Assembly (NCBI GenBank): GCA_965221855.1
Contig: CBDCSV010000005.1
Location: 124,001-188,000 of the forward strand
Direction: 5' to 3'
Length of the DNA stretch: 64,000 nt
Source: JAJDXO01 sp965221855
GTDB taxonomy: Bacteria > Pseudomonadota > Alphaproteobacteria > Rhodospirillales > UBA2165
Shown: positions 43,159 to 52,126 of the stretch, one piece after another
Position numbering within the stretch: the stretch's first letter is position 1
How the letters are laid out: every line of letters begins with the position of its first letter
Notes under the pieces: model-generated
The model's input: only the letters and a program-made list of their open reading frames with translations
Database searches by the model: none
Told to the model about the DNA's origin: nothing
Translations under genes and position numbers: made by a program

Positions 43159-43829
43159 GGAATCCCGCCCAGATCTGTCTCATCCTGCCTCAGCAAACCG
43201 TTGGTCCGCTGGGTCAACCGATTGCGCAGAAGGTGCATGATCATGGTGAGCAGGATGCTGAAGATCAAGAACCAGATCATGACGTAGAGGTAGGCCCAGA
43301 ACACGAAACTGATTTGATCGACCGCGCCGATGACCGTTCTTGCGCGATACACCATCTCAGGGACGCCAATCACCGACGCCGTGCTGGAGGCCATGACGAT
43401 GATCAGGAAGTAGTTGGTCCAAGACGGCAGGAACAACAACGCTTCCAGAAAATGACCTTTCGAGAAGTGCCGTATGCAGACCAGGGCATTGTCGGACACG
43501 AAACCCGCCACCGCGATGCCGAAAGCGAGCGACGCCTTCAACCAGACCGGCACCTGTACGCTCAGCCCGAAAAACTCCAATTGCTCGGGAACCATATAGG
43601 TGAGGTAGAACAGCATCACGAATGTCGGCGCTACGTGCATCGCCGCCGTGAGTACATTGCCTCCGCTCTTCGCGCCCCGAACGCTGCTGTCCCGCATGAC
43701 CGCGAGCAACAGGCCGACCGCCGTCCCGATCACCATCGCCGTGAGCGAGACGACGATGTTCCACCAGAAGCCCGTCAGCAGATAGGGCGTCCACGCGGCC
43801 AGATGTTTGGCGATCTCGGCGATGGTCAT
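43155..43829 (-). CDS. Amino-acid-type ABC permease subunit
   Basis: A 224-residue polar-amino-acid-type (HisM/GlnP class) ABC permease with five or six hydrophobic segments. The EAA loop is recognisable but weak around HFSKGHFLEALLFLPSWTNYF, which departs from the canonical EAA-G form. It overlaps the upstream binding-protein/permease fusion and the downstream phosphatase by four bases each. No ATP-binding subunit is encoded anywhere in 40-54 kb, so the complex either borrows an ATPase or works as a receptor rather than an importer. Confidence 0.85.
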   Translation of the reverse strand: MTIAEIAKHLAAWTPYLLTGFWWNIVVSLTAMVIGTAVGLLLAVMRDSSVRGAKSGGNVLTAAMHVAPTFVMLFYLTYMVPEQLEFFGLSVQVPVWLKASLAFGIAVAGFVSDNALVCIRHFSKGHFLEALLFLPSWTNYFLIIVMASSTASVIGVPEMVYRARTVIGAVDQISFVFWAYLYVMIWFLIFSILLTMIMHLLRNRLTQRTNGLLRQDETDLGGIP

Positions 43830-45436
43830 GATGCGGTGACCCTTCGTTCGACAAGACGAAAGGCTTGGATTACCAGGATGACGATAACGAAGTAGGCCAG
43901 AAGAAGGAGATTCATCATGATGCCGTCATTGCCCTTGTCGGCAATGATCGAGGTGCTGGCGGAGACCAACTCGGGCAACGCCAGGGTGCTCGCCATCCCG
44001 GTCGCCTTGACGATATTGACGCAATTGCCCATCAACGCAGCAAAACACAGGGCAAGCGCGGCGCGGATGTCACTCAGCCTGAAACGCAACACCCCTTTCC
44101 GATTCGCGACGACGTCCGAAGCATGGCAGAAGGCCACGGCATTGGCGGCCGCCGCATAGAGCGAAAGCACGCACGCGGCGACCGTGAACGCGTCGAGCGT
44201 GAAGCCGAGCGCCAACACGACCCCGCCCAGGCCAAGGAACACGATATAGAGCTGCAGCAGCGGCGGCGTCATGCGCAAGACCGCGCAGCCGATCCGCAGA
44301 AGCGGCGCGACAACGAGCACCCGGCGATGCATCAGCCAGCCGAAAACGATCCCCAGCACGATGCTCAAGACCACGGTGACGACGGAAAGCGCCGCCGTCA
44401 GGCCAAGGCCCACAAGAAAGATGCCGCGATCGGTCGGATCGTAAAGCACGCTGGCATCCAGCCCGGTCGTCTCGAGCAAAAGAAGGGCCATGCCGGAGAG
44501 GTCTCGGCGGCCTTCGCTGGTCACCAGCGACGCTTCGCGGCAAGACAGCGGCCATCGGCCGGCGTCATCGCGACGGCAGACGTGCTCTTCCGTCTCGTCC
44601 CGCTCGGTCCATCTCTCGCGTGCGAGCTTGAGATAGGGTGACGGAGGCAGGTCCCAGCGGCGCTCGAGACCTTGGAGAAAGCCGTCGCGATGCCATCGCG
44701 CCAGAAGGTCTCCGAGGAGACGATCCAGGCGGCCTCCCGCCTCTTCCTTGCGGATCGCAACCGCCCACGGCAGGATGAAGCGCGTCGGCAGCGACACCTC
44801 GTAGCCTTCCCATTCGCCGCTCCTGAGCTCGTTGAGCAGATTGACCTCGTCGTAGAGCCAGCCGGCGCAGTGGCCCACGCGCAACGCCAGCGACGTTCCG
44901 CGCGTCGTGTTGAACCCGATGGTGTCGATCAGCAGCCGTTCCTCGGCAAGCCGGCCCCAGAGCGCGCCCCGAATGGTGCAAAGCGTCTTGCCGCGCAGAT
45001 CCGCCCAATCCGAGATGCCCGAGCCGGGCGGCAGCAGTACGTTCGCGCCGTCACCATAGTAGTGCGGTTCGACCATGTGGACCAGTTCCCGGCGGCCCCT
45101 GGTGTCGCCCATCGTGGCAACGACGACATCGATCTCGCCGCGCCGGAGTTTCTGCAGACGATTGGCGCTGGTCACCGGCACCAGTTCCACCGGCACGCCG
45201 ATCGTCTCGGCGAAAGCCCGGGCGATATCGACATCGTAACCGACGAGGGTCCCTTCGGGATTGCGGAATCCGAAAGGCGCATAGTCTTCCTTCACGCCCA
45301 CCACGAGACGTCCGCGCTCGCGAATCCCGTCGAGGTCGTCGGCGACCGTCGGGGTGGCCGCAAAGAGCGAAACGGCGACCAACACGAAGATGACGGCCGC
45401 GCGCAGTAAGGAATTCAGCACAGGTACGACCGTCAC
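43826..45436 (-). CDS. Fusion of amino-acid-type binding protein and ABC permease
   Basis: A 536-residue protein. A signal-anchor or signal peptide (about 6-30) precedes a family 3 solute-binding domain. This shows GRLVVGVKEDYAPFGFRNP, GYDVDIARAFAETIG and DVVVATMGDT, and ends near residue 270. A spacer with four cysteines follows. Permease-type membrane segments fill about 345-535 (LTAALSVVTVVLSIVLGIVFG, RMTPPLLQLYIVFLG). The GTG at 45436 overlaps the methyltransferase stop and has GAGGGAT upstream. Fusing receptor and permease tethers ligand binding to the membrane part. Confidence 0.88.
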   Translation of the reverse strand: MTVVPVLNSLLRAAVIFVLVAVSLFAATPTVADDLDGIRERGRLVVGVKEDYAPFGFRNPEGTLVGYDVDIARAFAETIGVPVELVPVTSANRLQKLRRGEIDVVVATMGDTRGRRELVHMVEPHYYGDGANVLLPPGSGISDWADLRGKTLCTIRGALWGRLAEERLLIDTIGFNTTRGTSLALRVGHCAGWLYDEVNLLNELRSGEWEGYEVSLPTRFILPWAVAIRKEEAGGRLDRLLGDLLARWHRDGFLQGLERRWDLPPSPYLKLARERWTERDETEEHVCRRDDAGRWPLSCREASLVTSEGRRDLSGMALLLLETTGLDASVLYDPTDRGIFLVGLGLTAALSVVTVVLSIVLGIVFGWLMHRRVLVVAPLLRIGCAVLRMTPPLLQLYIVFLGLGGVVLALGFTLDAFTVAACVLSLYAAAANAVAFCHASDVVANRKGVLRFRLSDIRAALALCFAALMGNCVNIVKATGMASTLALPELVSASTSIIADKGNDGIMMNLLLLAYFVIVILVIQAFRLVERRVTAS

Positions 45437-46260
45437 GATCCCTCGGTCATCCGTGACCGGGCGATGACGAGAAAGCCGAAGCCGCACCCGGCGGGCAGCG
45501 AACGGCACAAGATATCGTCCAGCCAACTGACGAACGGCGAGGAGACGACCGTCTCCTCGGCCCAGACGCTCTCGGCCTGAATGTGCTCCACATGAAACCC
45601 CGCGGCCTCGAACTCGCGGCGTGCTTCTTCGGGCGTGAACAGATGATAGAACATCGGTATCGTGTCGGCGTTGCGGCCTCGCTGATAGAGAACATCGCCT
45701 TCCTCGAGCTCGCCATCCACGACTAGGCGCTGTGAGGCGCGGCGTTCAGCACGAAACCTCCGCGCCCTGTTGGGCAAGCCGGCGATCAGGACACCATCCG
45801 GTTGCAGCGTCTGACGCAAGATGGACAGCATGTCCTGCCGGTCCGCCCGGCCGCTGATATGCGCAAGCACACCGAATGCCAGAAATACCAGATCGAATGC
45901 GGAACGAAACTCCTCGGACAGCAAGGCCGGGGAGCCGTTGCGAATCATGACGCGGCCGTCTTCGACAAAGCCATCCAAACGTTCCGTCATTATCCGGCCC
46001 GCGGTCGGGCAGATGTCGTAGGCTACGCCGCGGGCATCGGTCAATTGCAGCAGGGGTTCGGCATAGCGGCCGGTGCCCGCGCCAAAGTCGAGAAAACGGC
46101 CGCCCGCGGGAAGGTGTTGCAGCAGCATTCCGAGCGTGCGCCTGTTCGGCCGCGGATATCTCCGGTCATACAGCCCCGACGCAATATAACGGTCATAGCT
46201 GCGGACCATGTCGGGAATATCGTCACACGCGATGTGTTCGGTCAGGGGATCAGTTATCAT
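45433..46260 (-). CDS. SAM-dependent methyltransferase
   Basis: A 275-residue class I methyltransferase. Motif I is FLDFGAGTGRYAEPL, followed by GVAYDICPTAGRIM and DLVFLAFGVLAHISG, then a late YHLFTPEEARREFEAAGFHV segment common in small-molecule methyltransferases. It is the first gene of a four-gene operon joined by four-base overlaps with the binding protein/permease fusion, permease and phosphatase. A role in adaptation (as CheR methylates receptors) is tempting from position, but the sequence is not CheR-like. Start ATG 46260. Confidence 0.85.
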   Translation of the reverse strand: MITDPLTEHIACDDIPDMVRSYDRYIASGLYDRRYPRPNRRTLGMLLQHLPAGGRFLDFGAGTGRYAEPLLQLTDARGVAYDICPTAGRIMTERLDGFVEDGRVMIRNGSPALLSEEFRSAFDLVFLAFGVLAHISGRADRQDMLSILRQTLQPDGVLIAGLPNRARRFRAERRASQRLVVDGELEEGDVLYQRGRNADTIPMFYHLFTPEEARREFEAAGFHVEHIQAESVWAEETVVSSPFVSWLDDILCRSLPAGCGFGFLVIARSRMTEGS

Positions 46261-46273
46261 GGCCCACCACAAT

Positions 46274-46309
46274 CTAGAACTATACTACCCGCTAGAACTA
46301 TACAACCCG
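46274..46309. promoter_or_regulatory. Tandem 18-base repeat in the divergent promoter
   Basis: CTAGAACTATACTACCCG is followed directly by a second copy with one mismatch. It is centred 30 bases upstream of the methyltransferase operon and lies in the interval shared with the binding-protein gene on the other strand. Each unit also contains TATAGT on the minus strand, so it could be tandem -10 elements or a regulator site. Confidence 0.65.
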
Positions 46310-46487
46310 AAGGTTTAGAACCTCCAGTTCTCCAAAAACGCACACAATCTGTGTTACGAAAAGAACTGATTAGATGTTATGGTGTCACACGATGGTTAAG
46401 AATTCAATTACACGGGCCTGTCCCAGTCTTATCGGCAGGCTCTTTGTCCTTAGCCCGGCAAACAAGAGGCCAAAACGTCCGCGTCCG

Positions 46488-47402
46488 ATGCGGGCGGTTG
46501 AACATTCGGCACTCGGATGGCGTGATCGGCCGGTTCGCCCTCTTTCGGTCCTGACGCTTTTATGCCTGTTGATGATGGGCGGGGACGCGGCGGCCGAAAG
46601 CGTTCTGAAACGCATCGCCGACGACGGCGTCATACGTGCGGGAACCCGAGCCAGCGGAGGCGTCTTCTCCCACGAGACGGCCGGTGGAGGCTTCGAGGGA
46701 TTTTCGGTCGACCTCCTCGAGGAAATCCGGCTCGGCATGGAACGCCGGCTCGAACGGGACGTCGAACTCAAGTTGTTCCCGGTGACGCCGAGCGATCGCC
46801 TCAAGCGCGTCGCCGATCGCGAGCTCGATATCGTATGCGGGCTGACGACACCGACCTGGGAGCGGGAGCAGTTGATCGACTTCTCCCTGCCGTTCTTCCG
46901 CGACGGCACGCGCATCATGGCATACCGCGAACACGCCAGCCGGATTGCCGACGTCAACGGGCTGGAAATCGGCGTCGTTGAAGGCACCACGACGGTTTCG
47001 GTGATCGCGGAACAGTTGCCGCTGGTCACCGTCCGCGCGTACGCCAACATCGGCGAGGCCATGAACGCCCTGGTGAAAGGCGATGTGCATGGCATCTCCA
47101 ACATCGGCACGGTATTGCTGTCCGAGGCCGAGCGGGTGCAGCTGGACAAAAGCGTCGTGCTGTTGCCGCGCACAAGCGTTCTGGCGACCGAGCCTCTGGC
47201 CTGCATTCTCCCCCAGAACGACAGCCCTTGGCGTGATTTCGTCAACAGTATCTTCGTCGATCTGCTCGCCGGGATCGAAAGCCACGCAAGCCGCTACGAC
47301 GAAATCCATGATCGCTGGTTCGGCCGCGACGGCTTGCTGCACTTCCCCATCGACCGCGAAACACGCAACTACCTGGCGAATGTTTCGATTTGGGTCCAGT
47401 GA
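46488..47402 (+). CDS. Amino-acid-type periplasmic solute-binding protein (family 3)
   Basis: About 304 residues. A basic leader and hydrophobic stretch (PLSVLTLLCLLMMGGDAAA) form a signal peptide. The mature protein has GVIRAGTRASGG, GFSVDLLEEIRLGMERRL, DIVCGLTTPTWEREQLIDFS and LEIGVVEGTTTVSVI, the family 3 pattern of glutamate/aspartate-binding proteins. An earlier in-frame start at 46374 or 46392 is possible. It is transcribed away from the methyltransferase operon and is the second stand-alone receptor in the cluster, again without an ATPase partner. Confidence 0.85.
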   Translation: MRAVEHSALGWRDRPVRPLSVLTLLCLLMMGGDAAAESVLKRIADDGVIRAGTRASGGVFSHETAGGGFEGFSVDLLEEIRLGMERRLERDVELKLFPVTPSDRLKRVADRELDIVCGLTTPTWEREQLIDFSLPFFRDGTRIMAYREHASRIADVNGLEIGVVEGTTTVSVIAEQLPLVTVRAYANIGEAMNALVKGDVHGISNIGTVLLSEAERVQLDKSVVLLPRTSVLATEPLACILPQNDSPWRDFVNSIFVDLLAGIESHASRYDEIHDRWFGRDGLLHFPIDRETRNYLANVSIWVQ

Positions 47403-47408
47403 TGCCGG

Positions 47409-49502
47409 TTACTGATTGTAGATCAAATCCGAGTAGGTAGGTATCGGCCAAAGACCGGCATCGACGAGGTCCTCGAGACGATCCGCCACATCGCGGGCAG
47501 CCTGCATCGCCGGCTTGATCGTCTCATGGGCATATGACGCGGCGCCCGCCAGATCATCCTCCGGCCAGCCGCCGATAGCCTCCGACAAGGCATCGGCGCA
47601 CGCCAGCAATTCGGTGACCAATTCCTTCTTCTTGTCTAGAAGCGAGGACGAGAATCCGGCCCCATTGCCTGAATCGACGTCCTGCATTGCGGCGGGAGCG
47701 ATCATGGTCGAGAGAACCCGCAGCAATGCGCGCGCCTCGATCCCGATCTCCGTGACATAGGCGTCCTGAAGAACGCTCTGACGCGCGGCGATCTCCCGTT
47801 CGTTGAAGATTCCGAGGTTAACGAAAAGCGCCACGTTCTTGGCCGACGTCAACGTCTCGTAGGCCTCCGGGCTACTCTTCAGATGTGTCAGGTTCCACTT
47901 GTCGGCATGCCGGTAGAGGTCTTCGGAGTAGCCGTCTCCGCTGAACAGCACGCCTTGGTTTTCCTTGATCGTGTCACGGATAACCTCGTCTATGTCCTTA
48001 CCTGCGTCGGCCTCGTCGCACATGGCCTTCAGGCTGTCCGCAACCCCCGCATTGACCATCGTAAGCGGGAATGCAATGTGCTGATTCCCGCCGACCGCGC
48101 GAAACTCGAACCGGTTGCCGCACCACGGAAACGGCGCCGTGCGGTTGCGATCCTCGAGGCTGGCCCTGATGTCGGCCACCGGCGCCGTGATTTCGATCTC
48201 CTTGTGCTGCCCCGTATAGGCGCCGAATGGCCCGCCTTCGGCAACATTCCTGAAGTGCTGCTCCAAGCCCGCGCCCAAGTGTACCGTTATGATGGCCGGC
48301 GGCGCCTCTTGGGCCCCAAGCCGGTGATCGTTGCCGGCGGTCGATACGCCGCAGCGCAAAAGATCGCCATGCCGGTTGACGCCGCGCAGAAGCGCGGCGG
48401 TAAAGGCGACGAACCGCCGCCTTTCAAACTCGGTCTCCCCGGGCACGAAGAGATTGGCGCCCGTATCCGTGTTGAGGCCCCAGTTGTTGTGCTTGCCGGT
48501 GCCATTGATGCCGGCGAACGGCTTCTCGTGAAACAGGACCTCCAGATCGTGCTCGGCGGCCAGGTCGCGCAGCACATCCATGGCCAGGACGTTATTGTCG
48601 GCGGCGAGATTGGCCATATTGAAGATCGGCGAAATCTCGTGCTGGGCGGGCGCGACCTCGTTGTGGGTGCACCGGATTGATATCCCGAGGCGCCACATCC
48701 GCTCCCGGGCCTGTTCCATGAAACGGTTCACCCTGGGCGTCAGCCTGGCGAAATAGTGGGTGGACAATTCCTGTCCGCGAAGCGGCGCGGCGCCGAGCAG
48801 CGTGCGTCCCGCGGCGACGAGATCCGGGCGCGCCAGATACATGCTCCTGTCGATCAGGAAAAACTCCTGCTCCCACCCGACGTTGCACACCACCTCGGTC
48901 GTTGCCTCGTCCCCGAGATGATGCAACAGCCTCAGTGCGTGCTCGTTGACGGCCATGTTGGCCCGCAAAAGAGGTGTCTTCTGATCCAGCGCTTCGCCGG
49001 TCCAGGACACGAATGCGGACGGAATATAAAGCGTCTTGCGGTAAACGAAGGGCGGCGATCCGGTGTCCCAGCCGATGTAGGCGGCCGCCTCGTGGGTCTC
49101 GCGCAACCCGCCGTTGGGGAAGGACGATCCGTCGGTCTCGGTCTGGAAGAGATCCCGGCCCGTCAGCGCGACGACGAGGCGGTCCGCGTCGAAGTCGACG
49201 CCGACGAACGTTTCGAGCTTCTCCCCGTGGACCGGACCCCGCATCGGAGAGAACCAGTGCGAATAGCCGATACAGCCCTTCGATTGCGCCCACTCCCGGA
49301 CGGAAACGGCCAGAGCGTCGGCGAACTGCTTTTCCATCGGTACGCCGGTCGCCCGGCATTGCACGAAGGAGTAGTAGACTTCCGGATCAATCAGCTTCTT
49401 GAGAATGGCGTCGTCCAGCACATCGTGGTTGATCTCCGCCAGTTCAGTCGGCAGGGCGACGGCCTGCGCCGGGGCATCGTGGGTGGAATGGGACGAGGAC
49501 AT
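47409..49502 (-). CDS. glnN: Type III glutamine synthetase
   Basis: A 697-residue GSIII, the large hexameric/dodecameric class, far longer than GSI (about 470). Family segments are VGWEQEFFLIDR, HNEVAPAQHEISPIF, NGTGKHNNWGLNTD and FRAVGGNQHIAFPL, which include the metal- and ATP-site residues. It assimilates ammonium into glutamine. AGGAG precedes the ATG. It is last in a run with STAS, Amt, GPP34 and STAS genes, next to an ammonium channel, so it probably serves nitrogen supply under special control. GSIII lacks the GSI adenylylation control, which leaves room for this module. Confidence 0.95.
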   Translation of the reverse strand: MSSSHSTHDAPAQAVALPTELAEINHDVLDDAILKKLIDPEVYYSFVQCRATGVPMEKQFADALAVSVREWAQSKGCIGYSHWFSPMRGPVHGEKLETFVGVDFDADRLVVALTGRDLFQTETDGSSFPNGGLRETHEAAAYIGWDTGSPPFVYRKTLYIPSAFVSWTGEALDQKTPLLRANMAVNEHALRLLHHLGDEATTEVVCNVGWEQEFFLIDRSMYLARPDLVAAGRTLLGAAPLRGQELSTHYFARLTPRVNRFMEQARERMWRLGISIRCTHNEVAPAQHEISPIFNMANLAADNNVLAMDVLRDLAAEHDLEVLFHEKPFAGINGTGKHNNWGLNTDTGANLFVPGETEFERRRFVAFTAALLRGVNRHGDLLRCGVSTAGNDHRLGAQEAPPAIITVHLGAGLEQHFRNVAEGGPFGAYTGQHKEIEITAPVADIRASLEDRNRTAPFPWCGNRFEFRAVGGNQHIAFPLTMVNAGVADSLKAMCDEADAGKDIDEVIRDTIKENQGVLFSGDGYSEDLYRHADKWNLTHLKSSPEAYETLTSAKNVALFVNLGIFNEREIAARQSVLQDAYVTEIGIEARALLRVLSTMIAPAAMQDVDSGNGAGFSSSLLDKKKELVTELLACADALSEAIGGWPEDDLAGAASYAHETIKPAMQAARDVADRLEDLVDAGLWPIPTYSDLIYNQ

Positions 49503-49542
49503 GACTGCTCCTCACGATGTGGTGGTTCGAAACAAGGCGGCG

Positions 49543-49881
49543 CTAGTCGGAAAGCGACGACTGGACCGCGCTGCGGGACGCGTGGATCGCAAAGAGCGTG
49601 TCGAAGCCGCTGATCTCGAACACCTTGCGAATGGGTTCGGACAACGAGCAAAGCACGAGTTCCGCACCCCCGCCCTTCAAGGTCTTGCCGGTCAGAAGCA
49701 CGGCACGAAGACCGGCACTGCTGATGTAACGCAGATTCTCGAGATCCATGATCACGACGCGATCATCGTCCCCGATGGCCTCCCTGATCGCTTCCTCGAA
49801 TTCGACCACATTGGAACCGTCAATGCGCCCGTCCACACAAATGGACAAGATGCCGCCCTGCCGTTCGGTCGTCACTTCCAT
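49543..49881 (-). CDS. STAS-domain anti-sigma factor antagonist
   Basis: A 112-residue single STAS domain of the SpoIIAA/RsbV class. The phospho-acceptor serine is in YISSAGLRA (S55, with S54 beside it). Phosphorylation by an RsbW-like kinase would inactivate it, and dephosphorylation by the PP2C protein at 41212 would activate it. AGGAGACAG precedes the ATG. It lies 40 bases upstream of the glutamine synthetase gene and 99 downstream of the ammonium transporter, a position where a PII gene is usually found. Confidence 0.92.
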   Translation of the reverse strand: MEVTTERQGGILSICVDGRIDGSNVVEFEEAIREAIGDDDRVVIMDLENLRYISSAGLRAVLLTGKTLKGGGAELVLCSLSEPIRKVFEISGFDTLFAIHASRSAVQSSLSD

Positions 49882-49980
49882 TGCATCTGTCTCCTGAATT
49901 GTCGGCCCTCGGGCAATCTGCGCCCGGGCCTGATCGTATCAAATCCGAACCGGTATCGCGGGACCGTGCCGGCCTCCCGC

Positions 49981-51342
49981 TCAGTCATCGTCTTCGTCCG
50001 GCACGACAAGGAACTCCGGGTAGGCCTCGATGCCCAGTTCCGCCACATCCTGGCCCAGTTCCTCCACGCGCTCCGAGACCCGGGCCCCCATGGTCTTCTC
50101 GATCACGAACCACACGAGGCCGGACGCGACGAACACGAAGGCGCCGATAGCCAGGATTCCGTAAATCTGCGCCAGAAGATCGCCGCCCGCGGCAATACCC
50201 ACGGCGAGGGTCCCCCAAATGCCGGCGAAAAGATGGGCCGGCACCGCGCCCACGACATCGTCGATCCGCAGCCGTTCCAACAGCTTCGTCCCGGCTACGG
50301 CGATGAAGCCGCCGACCCCGCCGATCACGACTGCCCAATAGTGCTCCACCAGATCAGGACCCGCGGTGATCGAAACCAGACCCGCAATCGCTCCGTTCAG
50401 GCTGGCGAGAAGATCGACGCGGCCGAGAAGGGGCCGCGACAGGGCGATTGCGGCAACGACGCCGGCGGCCGCGGCAAGGTTGGTGTTGGCGATGATGTTG
50501 CTTAACGCGACCGCATCGAGGGCCGAGCCCAACGCGAGCTGGGAACCGCCGTTGAAGCCGAACCAGCCGAGCCAGAGAATGAAGACGCCGAGCGTCACGG
50601 CGGGAACGTTCGAAGGCGGGGTCTGCTTCACCGAGCCGTCGCGCCGGAACTTGCCCTTGCGCGCGCCCACGACCAGCGCACCCGCCAACGCCGCCCAGCC
50701 CCCTGTGGAATGGACGATGGTCGACCCCGCGAAGTCGGAAAAACCCAGTTCGCTGAGCCAGCCGCCGCCCCATGTCCAGGCACCGACCACGGGATAGATC
50801 ACCGCCGTCAGGACCACTATGAAGACGAAGAACGACCACAGATTGACCCGTTCGGCCAAGGTGCCGGACACGATCGAAGCAGTTGTCGCGACAAAGACCA
50901 TTTGGAAAAACCAGTTGGACATCGTCGAATGGCCGTTCGCGACAACGGCCGCCGCGGCCCCTGGCTGGTCCGCCAGCAATGCGATTTCCTCGCCGGTGGC
51001 GCCATGGAACAGCGAAAGCGTACCGAACCAGCCGCCCGGCTCCACGCCGACATACATGATGTTGAAGCCGACGAAGTAGTACATGAGGCCGGCAAAGGAA
51101 TAGAGGCCGATGTTCTTGAGGCAGATGACCGATGCGTTCTTGGTGCGGACAGAGCCGGCTTCGAGCATCGTGAAGCCCGCGCACATCCACATGACGAGCG
51201 CGCCCCATACCAGGAACGCAAAGCTGTTCAAAACGAAGTTGGCTTCGGTCTCGACCGCGGCGTGGGCGGGAGGCGACAACAGCGCAAGGACGGCCATAAC
51301 CGCGGAAACCGCCAGGCCAACTGTCGTCGCGCGTCTAAACAT
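49981..51342 (-). CDS. amt: Ammonium transporter (Amt family)
   Basis: A 453-residue Amt channel. A signal-peptide-like N terminus (ALLSPPAHA) is followed by eleven hydrophobic segments. Family segments include GALVMWMCAGFTMLEAG, DFAGSTIVHSTGGWAAL with the conserved pore residues, and GGVGGFIAVAGTKLLERL. Its C-terminal cytoplasmic tail (RVSERVEELGQDVAELG) is recognisable. It imports ammonium. I use ATG 51342, after AGGAAGAG. No glnK accompanies it. Confidence 0.95.
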   Translation of the reverse strand: MFRRATTVGLAVSAVMAVLALLSPPAHAAVETEANFVLNSFAFLVWGALVMWMCAGFTMLEAGSVRTKNASVICLKNIGLYSFAGLMYYFVGFNIMYVGVEPGGWFGTLSLFHGATGEEIALLADQPGAAAAVVANGHSTMSNWFFQMVFVATTASIVSGTLAERVNLWSFFVFIVVLTAVIYPVVGAWTWGGGWLSELGFSDFAGSTIVHSTGGWAALAGALVVGARKGKFRRDGSVKQTPPSNVPAVTLGVFILWLGWFGFNGGSQLALGSALDAVALSNIIANTNLAAAAGVVAAIALSRPLLGRVDLLASLNGAIAGLVSITAGPDLVEHYWAVVIGGVGGFIAVAGTKLLERLRIDDVVGAVPAHLFAGIWGTLAVGIAAGGDLLAQIYGILAIGAFVFVASGLVWFVIEKTMGARVSERVEELGQDVAELGIEAYPEFLVVPDEDDD

Positions 51343-51470
51343 ACGGGCTCTTCCTATTGCCATGCGGCGTCCAATTTCCTGCCCGCTGGAGGCCGACAGC
51401 CATGCGCGGGCCGCGCCGACCGGATCATTCCGATCACGGGCCGCCCAATGGGGCCGCCTAATGGGGCCGC

Positions 51471-52124
51471 CTAATGGGGCATGTGCGACATCGCAATTAT
51501 GATGGACCTCTCTATCTCCTCGATCGCGCCGTTCATCTCGCGGCCGATGAGATCAAGCTTACGCAGTTGTTCGATCCTCGGGCGCGCTTTCTTGATCTCC
51601 TGGACGGAGAAGATGGCGGGCAAGATGCCGCAAGCATCCGCGAGGCAGATCAGGGCCGCATCCCGCTGCTCCGGAATGCCGTCGGAGAGCAGAACATCGG
51701 CGATGCGCCGCTTGACCGCGCGTTCCTCCCGGTCGCCGACGATCGGATGGCGCACCCGCTCGAAGACCCACATGAACTTCGAGCCTGAACGTTCCAGAAT
51801 TCCGCGCTCGATTAAACTGTCGAGGGCCATTTCCCGCATGGACCGGGCTTCGTCCGTGGCCAGCACCTCGATCCAGGCGGACGGGAGCTTGGACTCTTCC
51901 GACGAGGTGATCAAGCCGAGGGCCCGGTCAAGCAACGCACTTCCGGTCTCCGAGGAATCGATCACCGTCAGGTGTTCGGAGTCCGTATCGATACGGTTGG
52001 CGAAAGCCAGACCCATGAGGGTGGCGCCCGCGATGCTGTAGTCGACGGCGGTTTCGCGCACGGGAATGAAGGAACCCTTGTCGTCGATCATGAGAAGAAC
52101 GATTTCTTCAACGAGAGTCAGCAT
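51471..52124 (-). CDS. GPP34 (GOLPH3)-family protein
   Basis: A 217-residue protein of the GPP34/VPS74 family: LTLVEEIVLLMIDDKGSF at the N terminus, YSIAGATLMGLAFANRID, a SALLDRALGLI helix and LIERGILERSG. Eukaryotic members bind phosphoinositides and Golgi glycosyltransferases; the role of bacterial members is not established. The last 15 residues form an amphipathic end (IEEIERSIIIAMSHM). It starts two bases after the stop of the STAS gene, so the two are coupled, and it may be the output partner of that STAS protein. This is inference. Confidence 0.85.
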   Translation of the reverse strand: MLTLVEEIVLLMIDDKGSFIPVRETAVDYSIAGATLMGLAFANRIDTDSEHLTVIDSSETGSALLDRALGLITSSEESKLPSAWIEVLATDEARSMREMALDSLIERGILERSGSKFMWVFERVRHPIVGDREERAVKRRIADVLLSDGIPEQRDAALICLADACGILPAIFSVQEIKKARPRIEQLRKLDLIGREMNGAIEEIERSIIIAMSHMPH

Positions 52125-52126
52125 GG

